A program made the position numbers and the translations under genes. A stretch of DNA of 64,000 bases from Lactobacillus sp. (GTDB lineage Bacteria > Bacillota > Bacilli > Lactobacillales > Lactobacillaceae). The notes under the pieces are model-generated. The model was not told the origin of the DNA, ran no database searches, and saw only the letters and a program-made list of their open reading frames with translations. This document shows, in pieces, positions 28,011 to 38,698 of this stretch; positions within the stretch are counted from its first letter, which is position 1, and each line of letters begins with the position of its first letter. The stretch lies in NCBI GenBank assembly GCA_022484695.1, contig JAKVKU010000005.1:164776-228775 (forward strand). Reading direction: 5' to 3'.

Positions 28011-28058
28011 AGAAAGTGGCTGGCTGGGCAAATAATCAATGACAAAGAGGGTGATTGC

Positions 28059-28991
28059 TTGGCCCAAGCAAATATCATTAATTTCCCGAAGAACTATCAA
28101 ACATTGATCGCCAAGGGAAATGATTATTTTGATGCCAAAGCATGGACGAATGCCTTGGATTGTTACCAACAAGCCTATGACTTGCAGGTAAGTTTGAGCT
28201 TGAATATTTTAATGGTGACCACGTTAAAACGGCTGGGTAAATATGACCAGGCCGTTGCCTTGGCTGAGGAGTATTTGGATCAATATCTAAAAGAGGGGCA
28301 TTTGCGGACCTATTTTTACCTAGTATTGCTCGTGGATAACCATGAGTTTATCCAGGCTCAGCGTTTTGTCGATTATTTGGTGGAAACAACGCATCAGCAA
28401 GATATTGAAAAGTTGATCCAATTGCGCAGCCGGCGCTATACGCAACAGCACGGCGATTTTATAGCAACCCAAATCAAGCAAAGTTTTGCCCTGGTCAATG
28501 ACACGGCAACCCAGGCAATGGGCCAGATTCAAAGGTTAAAGCAGTTACCCTTAGCGGCCTATTTAGAGGCTTTGGCAATCGTCTTAGACAATGAGTTCAT
28601 TCATCCGCTGTATAAGACGGAACTGTTAAGTTTCATTGCGCCGCTGAACATTGACCAGAACCTTAATATGACTTGGTTTAAACAAAAACGCCAAGTCACT
28701 TTAAACACACTACCAAAAACTTATCAGACGGCTACTTTCTTACAGGCGCAGACGGCTTTAGCAGCGGCATTTGATCAAGATCCAGTGATTGGTGAAAAAG
28801 CAATGGAGGAATTAAATTTACAATTTCTATTGCTTTATCCCTTCGCAGATGATATTGTGTCTAAGTCTACTAATTGGGCTCAAGTTTTGCATGAAAGTGT
28901 GTTAGGACTGCCAATGACCGATGTTCGCCAAAAAGATATTTGGGATTGGCAAAGCAGGTTGCGTAAATTGATGGATATGCTAATTAATTGA
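28059..28991 (+). CDS. TPR-like repeat protein of unknown function
   Basis: This 310-residue soluble protein has an all-helical N-terminal half with tetratricopeptide-like repeats (about 18-115: AWTNALDCYQQAYDLQ, LGKYDQAVALAEEYLD, HEFIQAQRFVDYLVE). The C-terminal half has no recognised motif. No signal peptide or membrane segment is seen. The start is TTG 28059 with AGAGGGTGA at 6 bases. It lies between rnjB and tuf; a protein-binding role is inferred from the repeats. Confidence 0.75.
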   Translation: MAQANIINFPKNYQTLIAKGNDYFDAKAWTNALDCYQQAYDLQVSLSLNILMVTTLKRLGKYDQAVALAEEYLDQYLKEGHLRTYFYLVLLVDNHEFIQAQRFVDYLVETTHQQDIEKLIQLRSRRYTQQHGDFIATQIKQSFALVNDTATQAMGQIQRLKQLPLAAYLEALAIVLDNEFIHPLYKTELLSFIAPLNIDQNLNMTWFKQKRQVTLNTLPKTYQTATFLQAQTALAAAFDQDPVIGEKAMEELNLQFLLLYPFADDIVSKSTNWAQVLHESVLGLPMTDVRQKDIWDWQSRLRKLMDMLIN

Positions 28992-29011
28992 AGTTTTTTT
29001 CGTTTTCATTG

Positions 29012-29040
29012 TTTACAAATCTTTTAGAACCACGTATAAT
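29012..29040 (+). promoter_or_regulatory. Promoter of tuf
   Basis: TTTACA (29012-29017), 17 bases, TATAAT (29035-29040). It yields a leader of about 125 bases. Confidence 0.85.
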
Positions 29041-29174
29041 GCAAAGAGGATATTTTTAAGAGGGAAATCTTTAGTTTCCGTCCTAAAAGTAGTACAATTA
29101 AAAATAGAGAATTCTCAGCATAAGCTTATGCTTTGCTGTTATTTTCTTGTCAAAAATACAGGAGGTTTCTTTTA
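29041..29174 (+). promoter_or_regulatory. Structured 5' leader of tuf
   Basis: The leader contains GGAAA/TTTCC pairing around 29063-29079 and a perfect palindrome AGCATAAGCTTATGCT (29117-29132), which can form a stem or dimerise, followed by a loose T-rich stretch. AGGAGG near 29160-29165 serves tuf. Confidence 0.5.
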
Positions 29175-30365
29175 ATGGCTGAAAAAGAACATTATGAAAG
29201 AACAAAACCCCATGTTAACATTGGTACTATTGGCCACGTTGACCATGGGAAAACTACATTAACTGCTGCAATCACTAAGGTATTAGCTGCTAAGGGCTTA
29301 GCCAAAGCAGAAGATTATTCTGATATCGATGCAGCACCAGAAGAAAAAGAACGTGGTATCACAATCAACACTGCCCACGTTGAATATGAAACTGAAAAAC
29401 GTCACTATGCGCATATCGATGCCCCAGGACATGCGGATTACGTTAAGAACATGATCACTGGTGCAGCCCAAATGGACGGTGCAATCTTAGTTGTTGCCGC
29501 TACTGATGGCCCTATGCCACAAACACGTGAACATATCCTCTTGGCTCGCCAGGTAGGTGTTGATTACATCGTTGTCTTCTTAAACAAGACAGACTTAGTT
29601 GATGATGAAGAATTGATCGACTTAGTTGAGATGGAAGTCCGTGAATTGCTTTCTGAATACGATTATCCTGGTGATGATATTCCAGTTATCCGTGGTTCAG
29701 CTTTGAAAGCTCTTGAAGGCGATCCAGAACAAGAAAAAGTTATCTTACACTTGATGGATGTTATCGATGAATATATCCCAACACCAGAACGTGATAACGA
29801 CAAACCTTTCTTGATGCCTATTGAAGATGTCTTCACTATTACAGGTCGTGGGACAGTTGCTTCTGGCCGTATCGATCGTGGTGAAGTTAAAATTGGTGAT
29901 GAAGTTGAAATCGTTGGCTTGAAGCCAGAAGTATTGAAATCAACTGTCACTGGTTTGGAAATGTTCCGTAAGACCCTTGACTTTGGTGAAGCCGGCGATA
30001 ACGTTGGTGTCTTGCTTCGTGGTGTGAACCGTGATCAAGTTGAACGTGGTCAAGTGTTAGCTAAACCAGGTTCTATCCAAACTCATAACAAGTTCAAAGG
30101 CGAAGTTTATATCTTAAGCAAAGAAGAAGGCGGTCGTCATACACCATTCTTCTCTAACTATCGGCCACAATTTTATTTCCATACAACCGACGTTACTGGT
30201 GTCATTGAATTACCAGAAGGCGTTGAAATGGTAATGCCTGGCGATAACGTTACTTTTGAAGTAGACTTAATCGCACCAGTTGCTATTGAAAAAGGTACTA
30301 AGTTTACTGTCCGTGAAGGTGGCCGTACTGTCGGTGCCGGCATGGTTAACGAAATCTTAGACTAA
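29175..30365 (+). CDS. tuf: Elongation factor Tu
   Basis: This 396-residue GTPase carries aminoacyl-tRNA to the ribosome. Motifs: [30 protein letters not shown] and SAL. The start ATG 29175 follows AGGAGG; the frame opens earlier, at 29133, without support. Codon use is biased to highly expressed lactobacillar codons compared with its neighbours. Confidence 0.98.
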   Translation: MAEKEHYERTKPHVNIGTIGHVDHGKTTLTAAITKVLAAKGLAKAEDYSDIDAAPEEKERGITINTAHVEYETEKRHYAHIDAPGHADYVKNMITGAAQMDGAILVVAATDGPMPQTREHILLARQVGVDYIVVFLNKTDLVDDEELIDLVEMEVRELLSEYDYPGDDIPVIRGSALKALEGDPEQEKVILHLMDVIDEYIPTPERDNDKPFLMPIEDVFTITGRGTVASGRIDRGEVKIGDEVEIVGLKPEVLKSTVTGLEMFRKTLDFGEAGDNVGVLLRGVNRDQVERGQVLAKPGSIQTHNKFKGEVYILSKEEGGRHTPFFSNYRPQFYFHTTDVTGVIELPEGVEMVMPGDNVTFEVDLIAPVAIEKGTKFTVREGGRTVGAGMVNEILD

Positions 30366-30424
30366 TTTAAATAGTTATGATTTTAAGATTTAGTGGTATT
30401 TTTGATACCATTAAGTTTTAAGAA

Positions 30425-30459
30425 AAAATCCGGAATGTGTATTCATTCTGGATTTTTTT
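30425..30459 (+). terminator. Terminator after tuf
   Basis: AAAATCCGGAATG (30425-30437) pairs with CATTCTGGATTTT (30444-30456) with one G-U pair, followed by T. A smaller TGGTAT/ATACCA hairpin lies at 30394-30410. Confidence 0.85.
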
Positions 30460-30472
30460 GTGTTAAAATACA

Positions 30473-30501
30473 TTTACTTTTAACCTTGGATACGTTAATA
30501 T
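30473..30501 (+). promoter_or_regulatory. Promoter of tig
   Basis: TTTACT (30473-30478), 17 bases, TAATAT (30496-30501). Confidence 0.55.
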
Positions 30502-30569
30502 GGTTAAGTGTGCTAAAACGTAATACTAGGAAAACTATGAATTTAGATTTGAAATCCGGAGGGAATTAT

Positions 30570-31853
30570 ATGTCTGCAAAATGGGAAAAAAAGGGCACCA
30601 ATGATGGTGAATTAACCTTTGAAATCGATGTTAATAAAATCAATGAAGGTTTAGATAAAGCATTTCAACGGGTACGTAAAACGTTAAATGTCCCTGGATT
30701 CCGTAAAGGTAAGGTGCCCCGTACTGTTTTTAATCGCATGTACGGTGAAGCTGCCTTATATGAAGATGCATTAAACATTGTCTTACCAGAAGCTTATGAA
30801 GCTGCGGTAGACGAAGCTAAGTTAGAACCCGTTGATCAACCTGAAATCAGTGTTGAAAAAATGGAACCAAAAGAAAACTGGGTTATCAAAGCTAAAGTTA
30901 CAGTTAAACCTGAAGTCGAACTTGGTGACTATAAAGGCTTGACCGTGCCTAAACAAGACCGGGAAGTCGCTGATGCTGATGTTGACGCTGAATTAGAAAA
31001 GAAGCGTGAAGATCAAGCTGAATTAGTCTTAAAAGAAGACGGTAAAGCTGAAAAGGGCGATACAGTCGTTATTGATTACAAAGGGACGATCGATGGCACG
31101 CCATTTGAAGGCGGTTCTGCTGACAACTATTCCTTAGAATTAGGTTCTAATTCCTTCATCCCTGGGTTTGAAGATCAATTGATCGGTCATGCTGCTGGTG
31201 ATGATGTTGAAGTTAAGGTAACTTTCCCTGAAGATTACCAATCCAAGGATTTAGCTGGTAAAGAAGCTATTTTTGCCACTAAGATCCATGAAATCAAAAC
31301 TAAAGAATTACCTGAATTAGATGATGACTTTGCCAAAGATGTTGACGAAGAAGTCGATTCATTAGATGAATTAAAGAAAAAAATCAAAGCTGATTTAGTT
31401 CAAAAGAAAAATGACGCTGCTGACCAAGCTATTCAAGACGCGGCTATTTCTGAAGCAACTAAAAATGCCACGATCAAAGATTTGCCAGCTGCCATGATTG
31501 ATGCTGATGTGCATACGCAAATGGATCAATATCTTGGCAACATGCAACGCCAAGGTATCAACCCACAAATGTACTATCAATTGACTGGTACCAGCGAAGC
31601 TGATTTGCATAAGCAATTCGAAAAAGATGCTGATGAGCGGGTACGGACTAACTTAGTCTTAGAAGCCATCGTGCAAGCTGAAGACATCAAACCTACCCAA
31701 GAAGAGATTGATGAAGAAATCAAGAGCTTAGCTGCCGATTACAACATGGATGAAAAGACGGTGCGTCAAACTTTAACGGATGACATGTTAGCCCATGATA
31801 TTTCAATTAAAAAAGCAATCGAACTTGTCACTGATTCTTCTAAAGAAGCCTAA
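30570..31853 (+). CDS. tig: Trigger factor (ribosome-bound chaperone)
   Basis: This 427-residue chaperone docks at the ribosome exit tunnel. It has the N-terminal ribosome-binding domain with the signature near [14 protein letters not shown], an FKBP-type peptidyl-prolyl isomerase domain (about 160-245; [24 protein letters not shown]), and a long helical C-terminal domain. The start ATG 30570 follows CCGGAGGGA (30557-30565). The neighbours tuf, tig and clpX are the usual order in lactobacilli. Confidence 0.95.
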   Translation: MSAKWEKKGTNDGELTFEIDVNKINEGLDKAFQRVRKTLNVPGFRKGKVPRTVFNRMYGEAALYEDALNIVLPEAYEAAVDEAKLEPVDQPEISVEKMEPKENWVIKAKVTVKPEVELGDYKGLTVPKQDREVADADVDAELEKKREDQAELVLKEDGKAEKGDTVVIDYKGTIDGTPFEGGSADNYSLELGSNSFIPGFEDQLIGHAAGDDVEVKVTFPEDYQSKDLAGKEAIFATKIHEIKTKELPELDDDFAKDVDEEVDSLDELKKKIKADLVQKKNDAADQAIQDAAISEATKNATIKDLPAAMIDADVHTQMDQYLGNMQRQGINPQMYYQLTGTSEADLHKQFEKDADERVRTNLVLEAIVQAEDIKPTQEEIDEEIKSLAADYNMDEKTVRQTLTDDMLAHDISIKKAIELVTDSSKEA

Positions 31854-31868
31854 TTCGTTTGTAGTTTA

Positions 31869-31911
31869 AGGGGATAAACGGTAAATTTATTTTATCGTTG
31901 CCTCTTTTTTT
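31869..31911 (+). terminator. Probable terminator after tig
   Basis: AGGGG near 31869-31873 can pair with CCTCT near 31901, with an inner AACG/CGTT pairing, followed by a T run to 31911. The stem is imperfect. Confidence 0.5.
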
Positions 31912-32015
31912 AATCCTGTTACTTTACGCACTTGCTTTTCTATGCTATCGTTTCAGTAGCATGAGATATATTATTTGGTGCTTAAGTACTGGATAATGGA
32001 AGGGTTGATAAATAT

Positions 32016-33266
32016 ATGTTTGATAATATGGAGACGTCTGGACCTGTCAAGTGTTCCTTTTGTGGGAAAACGCAAGATCAGGTTAAGAAGATTGTTGCCG
32101 GGCCCGGTGTTTATATTTGTAATGAATGTATTGACTTATGTAAGGAAATTATTGACGAAGAATTCAAGGAAGAAGCTTTCAGTGATTTAGTTGATGTGCC
32201 AAAACCACAACAGATTTTGGATGTTTTAAATCAATATGTCATTGGTCAAGATGATGCCAAGAAGGCTTTATCGGTAGCTGTTTATAATCACTACAAGCGG
32301 GTCAATCAGATGCAAGTGGCCAAAGACGATGAGACGGAATTACAAAAGAGTAATATCGCCTTAATCGGCCCAACTGGTTCTGGGAAGACCTTCTTAGCGC
32401 AAACTTTAGCGCGGATCTTAAATGTGCCCTTTGCGATTGCAGATGCCACTACTTTGACCGAAGCTGGTTATGTCGGTGAAGATGTCGAAAATATCCTTTT
32501 GAAATTACTGCAAAATGCCGATTACGATGTGGATCGTGCCCAACGGGGGATTATCTATATCGATGAAATTGATAAAATCGCTAAGAAGAGTGAAAATGTC
32601 TCTATTACCCGGGATGTGTCCGGTGAAGGGGTTCAACAAGCACTCTTGAAGATTTTGGAAGGTACGATTGCCAACGTTCCACCTCAGGGTGGGCGTAAAC
32701 ATCCCCAACAAGAATTTATTCAGATCGATACGACGAATATTTTGTTCATCGTGGGCGGGGCCTTTGATGGCATCGAACAAATCGTGAAGAACCGGATGGG
32801 TGAAAAGACTATTGGCTTTGGCACCAATTCTACGAAGAAGTTGGATGAAAGTGTCAGTGTCATGCAACAAATCATTCCAGAAGACTTGATGAAATTTGGG
32901 ATCATCCCTGAATTTATCGGGCGTATTCCAATTATTGCTGCACTTGAGAAATTAACCGAAAATGATTTGGTTCGAATTTTAACAGAACCTAAGAATGCTT
33001 TGGTTAAACAATATAAGAAACTATTGTCCCTAGATGATGTGCAATTGGAATTCACCAGTGGGGCTTTACATGCCATTGCCCATGAAGCCATTGAACGGGA
33101 TACAGGTGCTCGAGGATTACGGTCGATTATTGAAGAAGTCATGATGGATACCATGTTTGACTTGCCAAGTCGTGATGACGTCGAAAGAGCCATTGTGAAC
33201 AAGGCTGCTGTTGTTGGTAATGCCAAACCGGAATTAGTCCTCGTGGATGGTAAAAAAGCGTCTTAA
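32016..33266 (+). CDS. clpX: ATP-dependent Clp protease ATP-binding subunit ClpX
   Basis: This 416-residue AAA+ unfoldase feeds proteins to ClpP. The N-terminal zinc-binding domain has [10 protein letters not shown] and CNECIDLC. Walker A is GPTGSGKT, Walker [11 protein letters not shown]; the pore loop region GYVGEDVE and the ClpP-contact loop (IGFGTN) are visible. The arginine finger region RGLRSII is near the C-terminus. No CtsR operator was recognised upstream; an ATGCTA/TAGCAT hairpin lies at 31942-31962. Confidence 0.96.
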   Translation: MFDNMETSGPVKCSFCGKTQDQVKKIVAGPGVYICNECIDLCKEIIDEEFKEEAFSDLVDVPKPQQILDVLNQYVIGQDDAKKALSVAVYNHYKRVNQMQVAKDDETELQKSNIALIGPTGSGKTFLAQTLARILNVPFAIADATTLTEAGYVGEDVENILLKLLQNADYDVDRAQRGIIYIDEIDKIAKKSENVSITRDVSGEGVQQALLKILEGTIANVPPQGGRKHPQQEFIQIDTTNILFIVGGAFDGIEQIVKNRMGEKTIGFGTNSTKKLDESVSVMQQIIPEDLMKFGIIPEFIGRIPIIAALEKLTENDLVRILTEPKNALVKQYKKLLSLDDVQLEFTSGALHAIAHEAIERDTGARGLRSIIEEVMMDTMFDLPSRDDVERAIVNKAAVVGNAKPELVLVDGKKAS

Positions 33267-33301
33267 CCTAATTTTTACGGATTTAAGGCCACACAATATC
33301 A

Positions 33302-33336
33302 AGAGGTCGTGACAAGTGATTGCCCGATCTCTTTTT
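33302..33336 (+). terminator. Terminator between clpX and engB
   Basis: AGAGGTCG (33302-33309) pairs with CGATCTCT (33325-33332), including one G-U pair, followed by T to 33336. Confidence 0.7.
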
Positions 33337-33370
33337 TACATAGGCAATAAGAAAAGATGAGGCAGAGATT

Positions 33371-33982
33371 ATGCAATTTAGTGACATTAAAATGGTTATC
33401 AGCGCCGTGGATCCAAAACAATACCCAACCGACGGCTTGCCAGAAATTGCCCTTTCCGGCCGTTCTAATGTGGGTAAGTCTTCGTTGATCAATACCCTGT
33501 TGAGTCGCAAAGGCGTAGCCCGGACGTCCAGTACCCCGGGTAAGACGCAAACGTTAAATTTTTATAACATTGCCAGCCGCCTTTATTTTGTAGACGTCCC
33601 CGGTTATGGCTATGCCAAGGTTTCTAAGAAACAGCGGGAACAGTTCGGCCATATTATCGAGACCTATCTACAAACTAGAAAGCAAATGAAGGGTGTGGTG
33701 TTATTAGTAGACGCCCGCCATGTGCCCACCAGCGATGATGTGAGTATGTATAATTATTTAAAATACTACGAAGTGCCCACACTAGTGGTGGCCACCAAGG
33801 TAGATAAAATCAAGCGGGGCCAACGGGTGAAACAAAGCAAGTTGATCGCCAATGCTTTGGATATGGATCCAGATGATGATCTGATTTTCTTTAGTTCTGA
33901 AACTAAAGAAGGGCATGATGCGGTTTGGCGCTGGATCGAAAAGCGCAGTCAACTGACTATTCTTGATGAGTCCAAATCTTAG
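33371..33982 (+). CDS. ysxC: Ribosome biogenesis GTP-binding protein YsxC/EngB
   Basis: This 203-residue small GTPase is needed for 50S subunit assembly. Motifs: [12 protein letters not shown] (G1), [10 protein letters not shown] (G2), [10 protein letters not shown] (G3), TKVDK (G4) and SSETKEG (G5). It follows clpX, as in many lactic acid bacteria. ATG 33371 has GATGAGG a short way upstream. Confidence 0.95.
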   Translation: MQFSDIKMVISAVDPKQYPTDGLPEIALSGRSNVGKSSLINTLLSRKGVARTSSTPGKTQTLNFYNIASRLYFVDVPGYGYAKVSKKQREQFGHIIETYLQTRKQMKGVVLLVDARHVPTSDDVSMYNYLKYYEVPTLVVATKVDKIKRGQRVKQSKLIANALDMDPDDDLIFFSSETKEGHDAVWRWIEKRSQLTILDESKS

Positions 33983-33990
33983 AATAATAA

Positions 33991-34036
33991 AAATGCAGTT
34001 CTAAATTCAAATCACGAATTTAGAACTGCATTTCCT
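33991..34036. terminator. Bidirectional terminator between engB and a small minus-strand gene
   Basis: A perfect 18-bp stem (33991-34008 with 34016-34033) and 7-base loop separates the two converging genes. Confidence 0.92.
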
Positions 34037-34180
34037 TTATTTATCGTCTTTTTTTTCAGCCGTAGTTTTAGGATCCTTTTTAGCTTTATCGTCTTTTTTT
34101 TCTTTTTTTGGATCGGGAATCGTGGCGAATTTATCAAATAAGCCGTTCACGTCAACTTCACGCTTTACAAATAAGCCCAT
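34037..34180 (-). CDS. Small highly charged protein (possibly SPJ_0845 family)
   Basis: This 47-codon gene starts at ATG 34180 with AAAGGAA just upstream and stops at 34037. The protein begins MGLFVKREVDVNGLFDKFA, then IPDPKKEKKDD and a run of Lys and Asp to the end. It is probably soluble and unfolded at the C-terminus. The short aromatic front plus a Lys/Asp tail resembles the uncharacterised SPJ_0845 family of lactic acid bacteria; that match is from memory. It is isolated between a bidirectional terminator and the next promoter region. Confidence 0.65.
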   Translation of the reverse strand: MGLFVKREVDVNGLFDKFATIPDPKKEKKDDKAKKDPKTTAEKKDDK

Positions 34181-34286
34181 AGTATCATTCCTTTCTATAT
34201 CCCCTATCATAACAAAAATTTGATAAAACTCAACTTTTTTGAAAATTTAGGATATATGCATAAATATTGGACGTTACGGCTGATTA

Positions 34287-34315
34287 TTGCATAAAAATTA
34301 AAACAGTCGTATAAT
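34287..34315 (+). promoter_or_regulatory. Promoter of the amino-acid ABC transporter operon
   Basis: TTGCAT (34287-34292), 17 bases, TATAAT (34310-34315). Confidence 0.8.
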
Positions 34316-34349
34316 ATAACCTATTAAATTAGAATGGGAGTTTTTAAGG

Positions 34350-35819
34350 TTGAAGTTAAAGAAGATCAGTTTATGGCTGACCGCCTTGGTGTGCTTATTG
34401 GGTCTATTTGCCGTGTTTGCACCCAGTGGGCAGGTTCAAGCTGCGGATAATTCATTACAGCGGGTCAAGGATAAAGGTACATTGGTCATGGGGACCAGTC
34501 CGGATTATCCACCCTATGAATTTATTACCAAAGTAAATGGCAAGAATCAAGTGGTGGGCATGGATGTGGATGTGGCCCACAAAATTGCCAAAGATTTAGG
34601 GGTCAAATTGGTGATCAAGCAAATGGATTTTGACAGTTTGCTAGTGGCCTTAGAGACTCATAAAGTGGATATGGTCCTGTCAGCCATGACACCAACCGAA
34701 GAGCGGAAACAAAGTGTTGACTTCTCGCAGGTTTATTATGATGCGGGGCAAGCTATTATTGTGCGTAAGCAAGATCTGCATTTGTATAAAGATAAAAACT
34801 CCTTTGCCGGTAAGCAAGTTGGGGTCCAAACCGGGAGTTTGCAACAAGATTTAGCCAAGAAACAGATGAAAAAGTCCCATCTAAAGGCTTTGACTAAGGT
34901 CACCGATTTGATTTTGTCCTTGGAAACCAATAAAATCGATGGCATTGTTGCCGAAGATGCCGTGGCCCAAGCTTATGTGGCTAACGACACGCGCCTGGCT
35001 AAGATCGATGCTAAGTTTGATCTAGGTGGCGATGAAAATGGGACGGCCATTGCCTTTGCCAAGAATTCCGGTACGTTAGTGAATGCCGTGAATCATTCGA
35101 TTGACCAAATTAAGCAACAAAAATTGACCAAGCAATATATTAACAATGCTGGTAAGTATATGGCCACCAATACGGAAAATAAGTCGATGTTTAATTATTG
35201 GTCTTACTTCGCCAAAGGGGTGGGGTACACCTTATTGATCACCGCCATTTCCGTGGTGATCGGGATCATTTTAGGCACAATGTTTGCGCTGGGCCGGATG
35301 AGCCGCAAAGCGATTTTACATTATCCCGCAGTTTGGTACATTGAATTTGTCCGGGGCACCCCGTTAATGATTCAAGTCATGTTTGTCTACTTCGGGGTGG
35401 GCTTATTATGGAATAACATCCCGGCCTTCTTTGCCGGCGTCGTGGCTGTGGCGTTAAATAGTGCGGCCTACGTGGCTGAATACATCCGCGGTGGGATTGA
35501 TTCCGTACCGGTGGGCCAAGTCGAAGCTGCCCGCTCCTTGGGGATGTCTCAGCGTGATACCATGCAAACCATTGTATTACCCCAGGCTATCAAGATCATT
35601 TGGCCATCCTTGGGCAACGAATTTATTTCTCTGATCAAGGAAAGTTCAATTGTCTCCATTATTGGGGTGACCGACTTGATTTATCAATTACGGGCAGTTC
35701 AAGCCGCCACTTATCGGGGGGTGGCGCCAATTGCCGTGGCGATGGTCTTATACTTTATCATGACCTTCACCTTATCTAGAATTTTGAATCACGCTGAAAG
35801 GAAGATGCAACATGGCTGA
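34350..35819 (+). CDS. Amino-acid ABC transporter, fused substrate-binding protein and permease
   Basis: This 489-residue fusion has a signal-anchor (about 5-27), a family 3 extracellular binding domain (about 35-265; [30 protein letters not shown]), and a HisM/GlnP-type permease domain with membrane helices from about 285 to the end ([38 protein letters not shown]). This layout is that of GlnP-type glutamine/glutamate/asparagine importers of lactic acid bacteria; the exact substrate cannot be read. The start is TTG 34350. It overlaps the ATPase gene by 8 bases. Confidence 0.9.
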   Translation: MKLKKISLWLTALVCLLGLFAVFAPSGQVQAADNSLQRVKDKGTLVMGTSPDYPPYEFITKVNGKNQVVGMDVDVAHKIAKDLGVKLVIKQMDFDSLLVALETHKVDMVLSAMTPTEERKQSVDFSQVYYDAGQAIIVRKQDLHLYKDKNSFAGKQVGVQTGSLQQDLAKKQMKKSHLKALTKVTDLILSLETNKIDGIVAEDAVAQAYVANDTRLAKIDAKFDLGGDENGTAIAFAKNSGTLVNAVNHSIDQIKQQKLTKQYINNAGKYMATNTENKSMFNYWSYFAKGVGYTLLITAISVVIGIILGTMFALGRMSRKAILHYPAVWYIEFVRGTPLMIQVMFVYFGVGLLWNNIPAFFAGVVAVALNSAAYVAEYIRGGIDSVPVGQVEAARSLGMSQRDTMQTIVLPQAIKIIWPSLGNEFISLIKESSIVSIIGVTDLIYQLRAVQAATYRGVAPIAVAMVLYFIMTFTLSRILNHAERKMQHG

Positions 35820-36552
35820 AATGTTAAAAGTTGAAAATTTAAAAAAGGCCTTTGGTAAAAATGAGGTCTTGACTGGGATAGATGGTGTGGTCAATAGTGG
35901 CCAAGTAATCGTGGTCATTGGGCCGTCTGGTGGTGGTAAAAGTACTTTTCTACGGTGCTTAAACTTACTGGAAACCCCAACATCTGGCAAAATTGCCTTT
36001 GAAGGTCAGGATCTAACTCAATTACCCGAGAAAAAGCTAGATGACATTCGGGAAAAAATGGGCATGGTTTTCCAAAGTTTCAATCTATTTTCAAATATGA
36101 ACGTGATGGATAACTTGACCCTAGCCCCTAAGCGCGTGAAGGGCGAAGATGAAGCCCAAGCCCAAAAGAAAGCTTTAGAGTTATTAGAACGGGTGGGCTT
36201 AGCTGAGAAAAAAGACGCCTTCCCAGAAAGCTTATCCGGTGGTCAACAACAACGGGTGGCCATTGCCCGGGCCTTGGCCATGGATCCAGATGTGATGTTG
36301 TTTGATGAACCCACCAGTGCTTTGGACCCTGAAATGGTTGGGGAAGTTCTCAAAGTTATGCAGGACTTAGCCCACAGTGGGATGACCATGGTGGTGGTTA
36401 CCCATGAAATGGGTTTTGCCCGGCAAGTGGCCGACGAAGTTTGGTTCATGGACGGTGGCGATATCGCCGAAAAGGGGACACCGGAGCAGATTTTTGAACA
36501 TCCCCAAAATGAACGGACGAAGGATTTCTTATCCCGTATTTTAGCCCAATAG
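35812..36552 (+). CDS. Amino-acid ABC transporter ATP-binding protein (GlnQ-like)
   Basis: This 246-residue ATPase powers the fused importer encoded just upstream. Walker A is GPSGGGKST, the Q-loop is in [11 protein letters not shown], the signature is LSGGQQQR and Walker B is [13 protein letters not shown], followed by the H-loop VVTHEMGFA. The family is polar amino-acid uptake (GlnQ/ArtP). An 8-base overlap with the permease gene implies coupled translation. A terminator follows. Confidence 0.94.
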   Translation: MAEMLKVENLKKAFGKNEVLTGIDGVVNSGQVIVVIGPSGGGKSTFLRCLNLLETPTSGKIAFEGQDLTQLPEKKLDDIREKMGMVFQSFNLFSNMNVMDNLTLAPKRVKGEDEAQAQKKALELLERVGLAEKKDAFPESLSGGQQQRVAIARALAMDPDVMLFDEPTSALDPEMVGEVLKVMQDLAHSGMTMVVVTHEMGFARQVADEVWFMDGGDIAEKGTPEQIFEHPQNERTKDFLSRILAQ

Positions 36553-36559
36553 TAGCTTC

Positions 36560-36600
36560 AATAACGTGGTTGGCATATTTATTGCCAATCACGTTATTTC
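36560..36600 (+). terminator. Terminator after the ABC transporter operon
   Basis: AATAACGTG (36560-36568) pairs with CACGTTATT (near 36589-36598), with an inner TTGGC/GCCAA stem and a T-rich end. Confidence 0.85.
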
Positions 36601-36670
36601 TTTGTACAATGAAAGTTATTGAAGTTTTCAACTGAATGATGACGCAGCCCAATATTAGGAAGTGGAATTC

Positions 36671-38485
36671 GTGGCTACAGAACATATTGAACATAAATTA
36701 GCACTATTACCCGGGTTACCTGGGTGTTATTTGATGAAGAATGAAAACGGTAAAATTATTTATGTGGGGAAAGCTAAGAATTTAAAAAATCGGGTCCGCT
36801 CTTACTTTAAGAGCAGTCACACCGGCAAGACGGCCCGGTTGGTCTCAGAAATTCGTGATTTTGAAACGATCATCACCAATACCAACAAGGAAGCTTTCTT
36901 ATTGGAAATCACCTTGATTCAAAAATACCAGCCGTATTTTAATATCCGCTTAAAACAAGGCACTGGCTATCCCTATATTAAAATTACCAACGAACGGGAC
37001 CCCATGATGAAGATCACCGGTCAAATCGTTAAAGATGGCGCCTATTATTTTGGGCCTTATCCCAATGTCTATGCTGCAGAAGAAACCATGCGCTTTATTC
37101 AAAAGGTCTATCCCCTGCGCCGCTGCCAGGGCCATTTAGGCCGGCCGTGCTTGTATTATCATATGGGTCAGTGTTTGGGGGCTTGTTTTAAAGAAGTCCC
37201 CGTTGCCGCTTATACGGCTCAAATTGAAAAGATCAAGCGGTTCTTAAATGGGCAAGTAGGCCCCATCAAACAAGAACTAAACGATAAAATGCAAGTGGCT
37301 GCCGACAAAATGGAATTTGAACGGGCGGCTGAATTGCGGGACCAAATCCGCTATATCGAACAAACGGTGGAACGGCAAAAGATTATTTCTAACGATCATA
37401 CCCCCAGAGACATCTTTAACTATTATTATGATCGGGGTTATATTTCCATCCAAGTCTTCTTTATTCGCCAAGCCCGGTTAATGAAGCGGGAAAAACATGT
37501 CTTACCCATCATTAATGAACCTGAAGAAGCGTTGAATACATTTATCTCTCAATTTTATCACCGTAAAAACAACTTGCCCCCAAAGGAGATTTTAGTCCCT
37601 AAGAGCTTAGATGCCCCTAGTCTGGAAGAAGTCCTGGATATCCCCGTTAGAACGCCACAGCGGGGTGAAAAACGGCAATTACTGGCATTGGCCAAGAAGA
37701 ATGCCAAATTAGTGCTGGAAGAAAAATTCCGCTTGATGGAATTAGATGAAAGCAAGACTTTAGGCGCCCAAGATGAAATTTTTGACGCCCTGGGATTACC
37801 CCGGGGGCATAAAATTGAAGCCTTTGATCACTCCCATATTATGGGTCAAGATCCGGTGTCAGCCATGGTGGTATTTGAAGATGGTCGGCCGGCCAAGAAA
37901 TTATATCGGAAATACAAGTTAAAGGGGGAGGTGGAGCATCAAAGTGGTGCCGATGAAGCGGCCAATACCCGAGAAGTGATCCGGCGCCGGTATTCACGGC
38001 TATTAAAAGAGCACAGTGATCTTCCGGACTTGATTTTGATGGATGGCGGTGAGATTGAATTGTCAGCTGCTCGAGATGTCTTAGAAAATGAATTAGGCTT
38101 GGATCAATTGCCAGTTGCGGGGATGGTTAAAAACGATAAGCATCGCACCACCGCCTTATTGTTTGGCCCCGATGACAATATTCAACCGGTGGCCTTAGAC
38201 CATAAGAGCCAGGGCTTTTATTTATTACAACGGATCCAAGATGAAGTCCATCGCTTTGTCATTACTTTCCATCGGAAGACCCACGCTAAAAATAGTTTAA
38301 GCTCGCAACTGGAAGCTATCAAAGGGGTTGGCCCTAAGACCCGGACGAAATTATTGCGGCAATTTGGCTCCTTAAGTAAAATTCGTGAAGCCTCATTAGC
38401 CGATATTCAGGCTTTAGGCATCGATAAAACCACGGCGCAAATGATCAAGTTATCCTTGACGCCCACAACCTTGACCAATAAGTGA
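36671..38485 (+). CDS. uvrC: Excinuclease ABC subunit C
   Basis: This 604-residue nuclease makes both incisions in nucleotide excision repair. It has the N-terminal GIY-YIG domain (GCYLMKNENGKIIYVGKAKN), the cysteine-rich region (RRCQGHLGRPCLYYHMGQC), a UVR motif (MEFERAAELRDQIRYIE), the RNase H-like C-terminal nuclease (IEAFDHSHIMG, LILMDGG) and helix-hairpin-helix motifs (IKGVGPKTRTKLL). GTG 36671 is chosen since AGGAAG (36657-36662) lies 8 bases upstream; the frame opens at GTG 36662, which overlaps that site. Confidence 0.95.
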   Translation: MATEHIEHKLALLPGLPGCYLMKNENGKIIYVGKAKNLKNRVRSYFKSSHTGKTARLVSEIRDFETIITNTNKEAFLLEITLIQKYQPYFNIRLKQGTGYPYIKITNERDPMMKITGQIVKDGAYYFGPYPNVYAAEETMRFIQKVYPLRRCQGHLGRPCLYYHMGQCLGACFKEVPVAAYTAQIEKIKRFLNGQVGPIKQELNDKMQVAADKMEFERAAELRDQIRYIEQTVERQKIISNDHTPRDIFNYYYDRGYISIQVFFIRQARLMKREKHVLPIINEPEEALNTFISQFYHRKNNLPPKEILVPKSLDAPSLEEVLDIPVRTPQRGEKRQLLALAKKNAKLVLEEKFRLMELDESKTLGAQDEIFDALGLPRGHKIEAFDHSHIMGQDPVSAMVVFEDGRPAKKLYRKYKLKGEVEHQSGADEAANTREVIRRRYSRLLKEHSDLPDLILMDGGEIELSAARDVLENELGLDQLPVAGMVKNDKHRTTALLFGPDDNIQPVALDHKSQGFYLLQRIQDEVHRFVITFHRKTHAKNSLSSQLEAIKGVGPKTRTKLLRQFGSLSKIREASLADIQALGIDKTTAQMIKLSLTPTTLTNK

Positions 38486-38698
38486 GCCAACTCGGGCGTT
38501 GACAGTGGCTACAGCGATCCATCTCAGTGAGTTTTCTTTATTTTATAAGCAAAAATGACGTTAACTCTCATTTTTCGTGGTAATATATGTTATGTCAATT
38601 TATTGAAATTGATGACTTTGCTTGGCAAAGGACAGCTTTTAAGATGACTAGTTCAAATACTTGTTATCTAATATATGAAAATACAGGGAGTTACGTTT

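Noticed and set aside
31900..32015. CtsR operator upstream of clpX
   Set aside because: No GGTCAAA-type repeats are present; only an ATGCTA/TAGCAT hairpin was seen.
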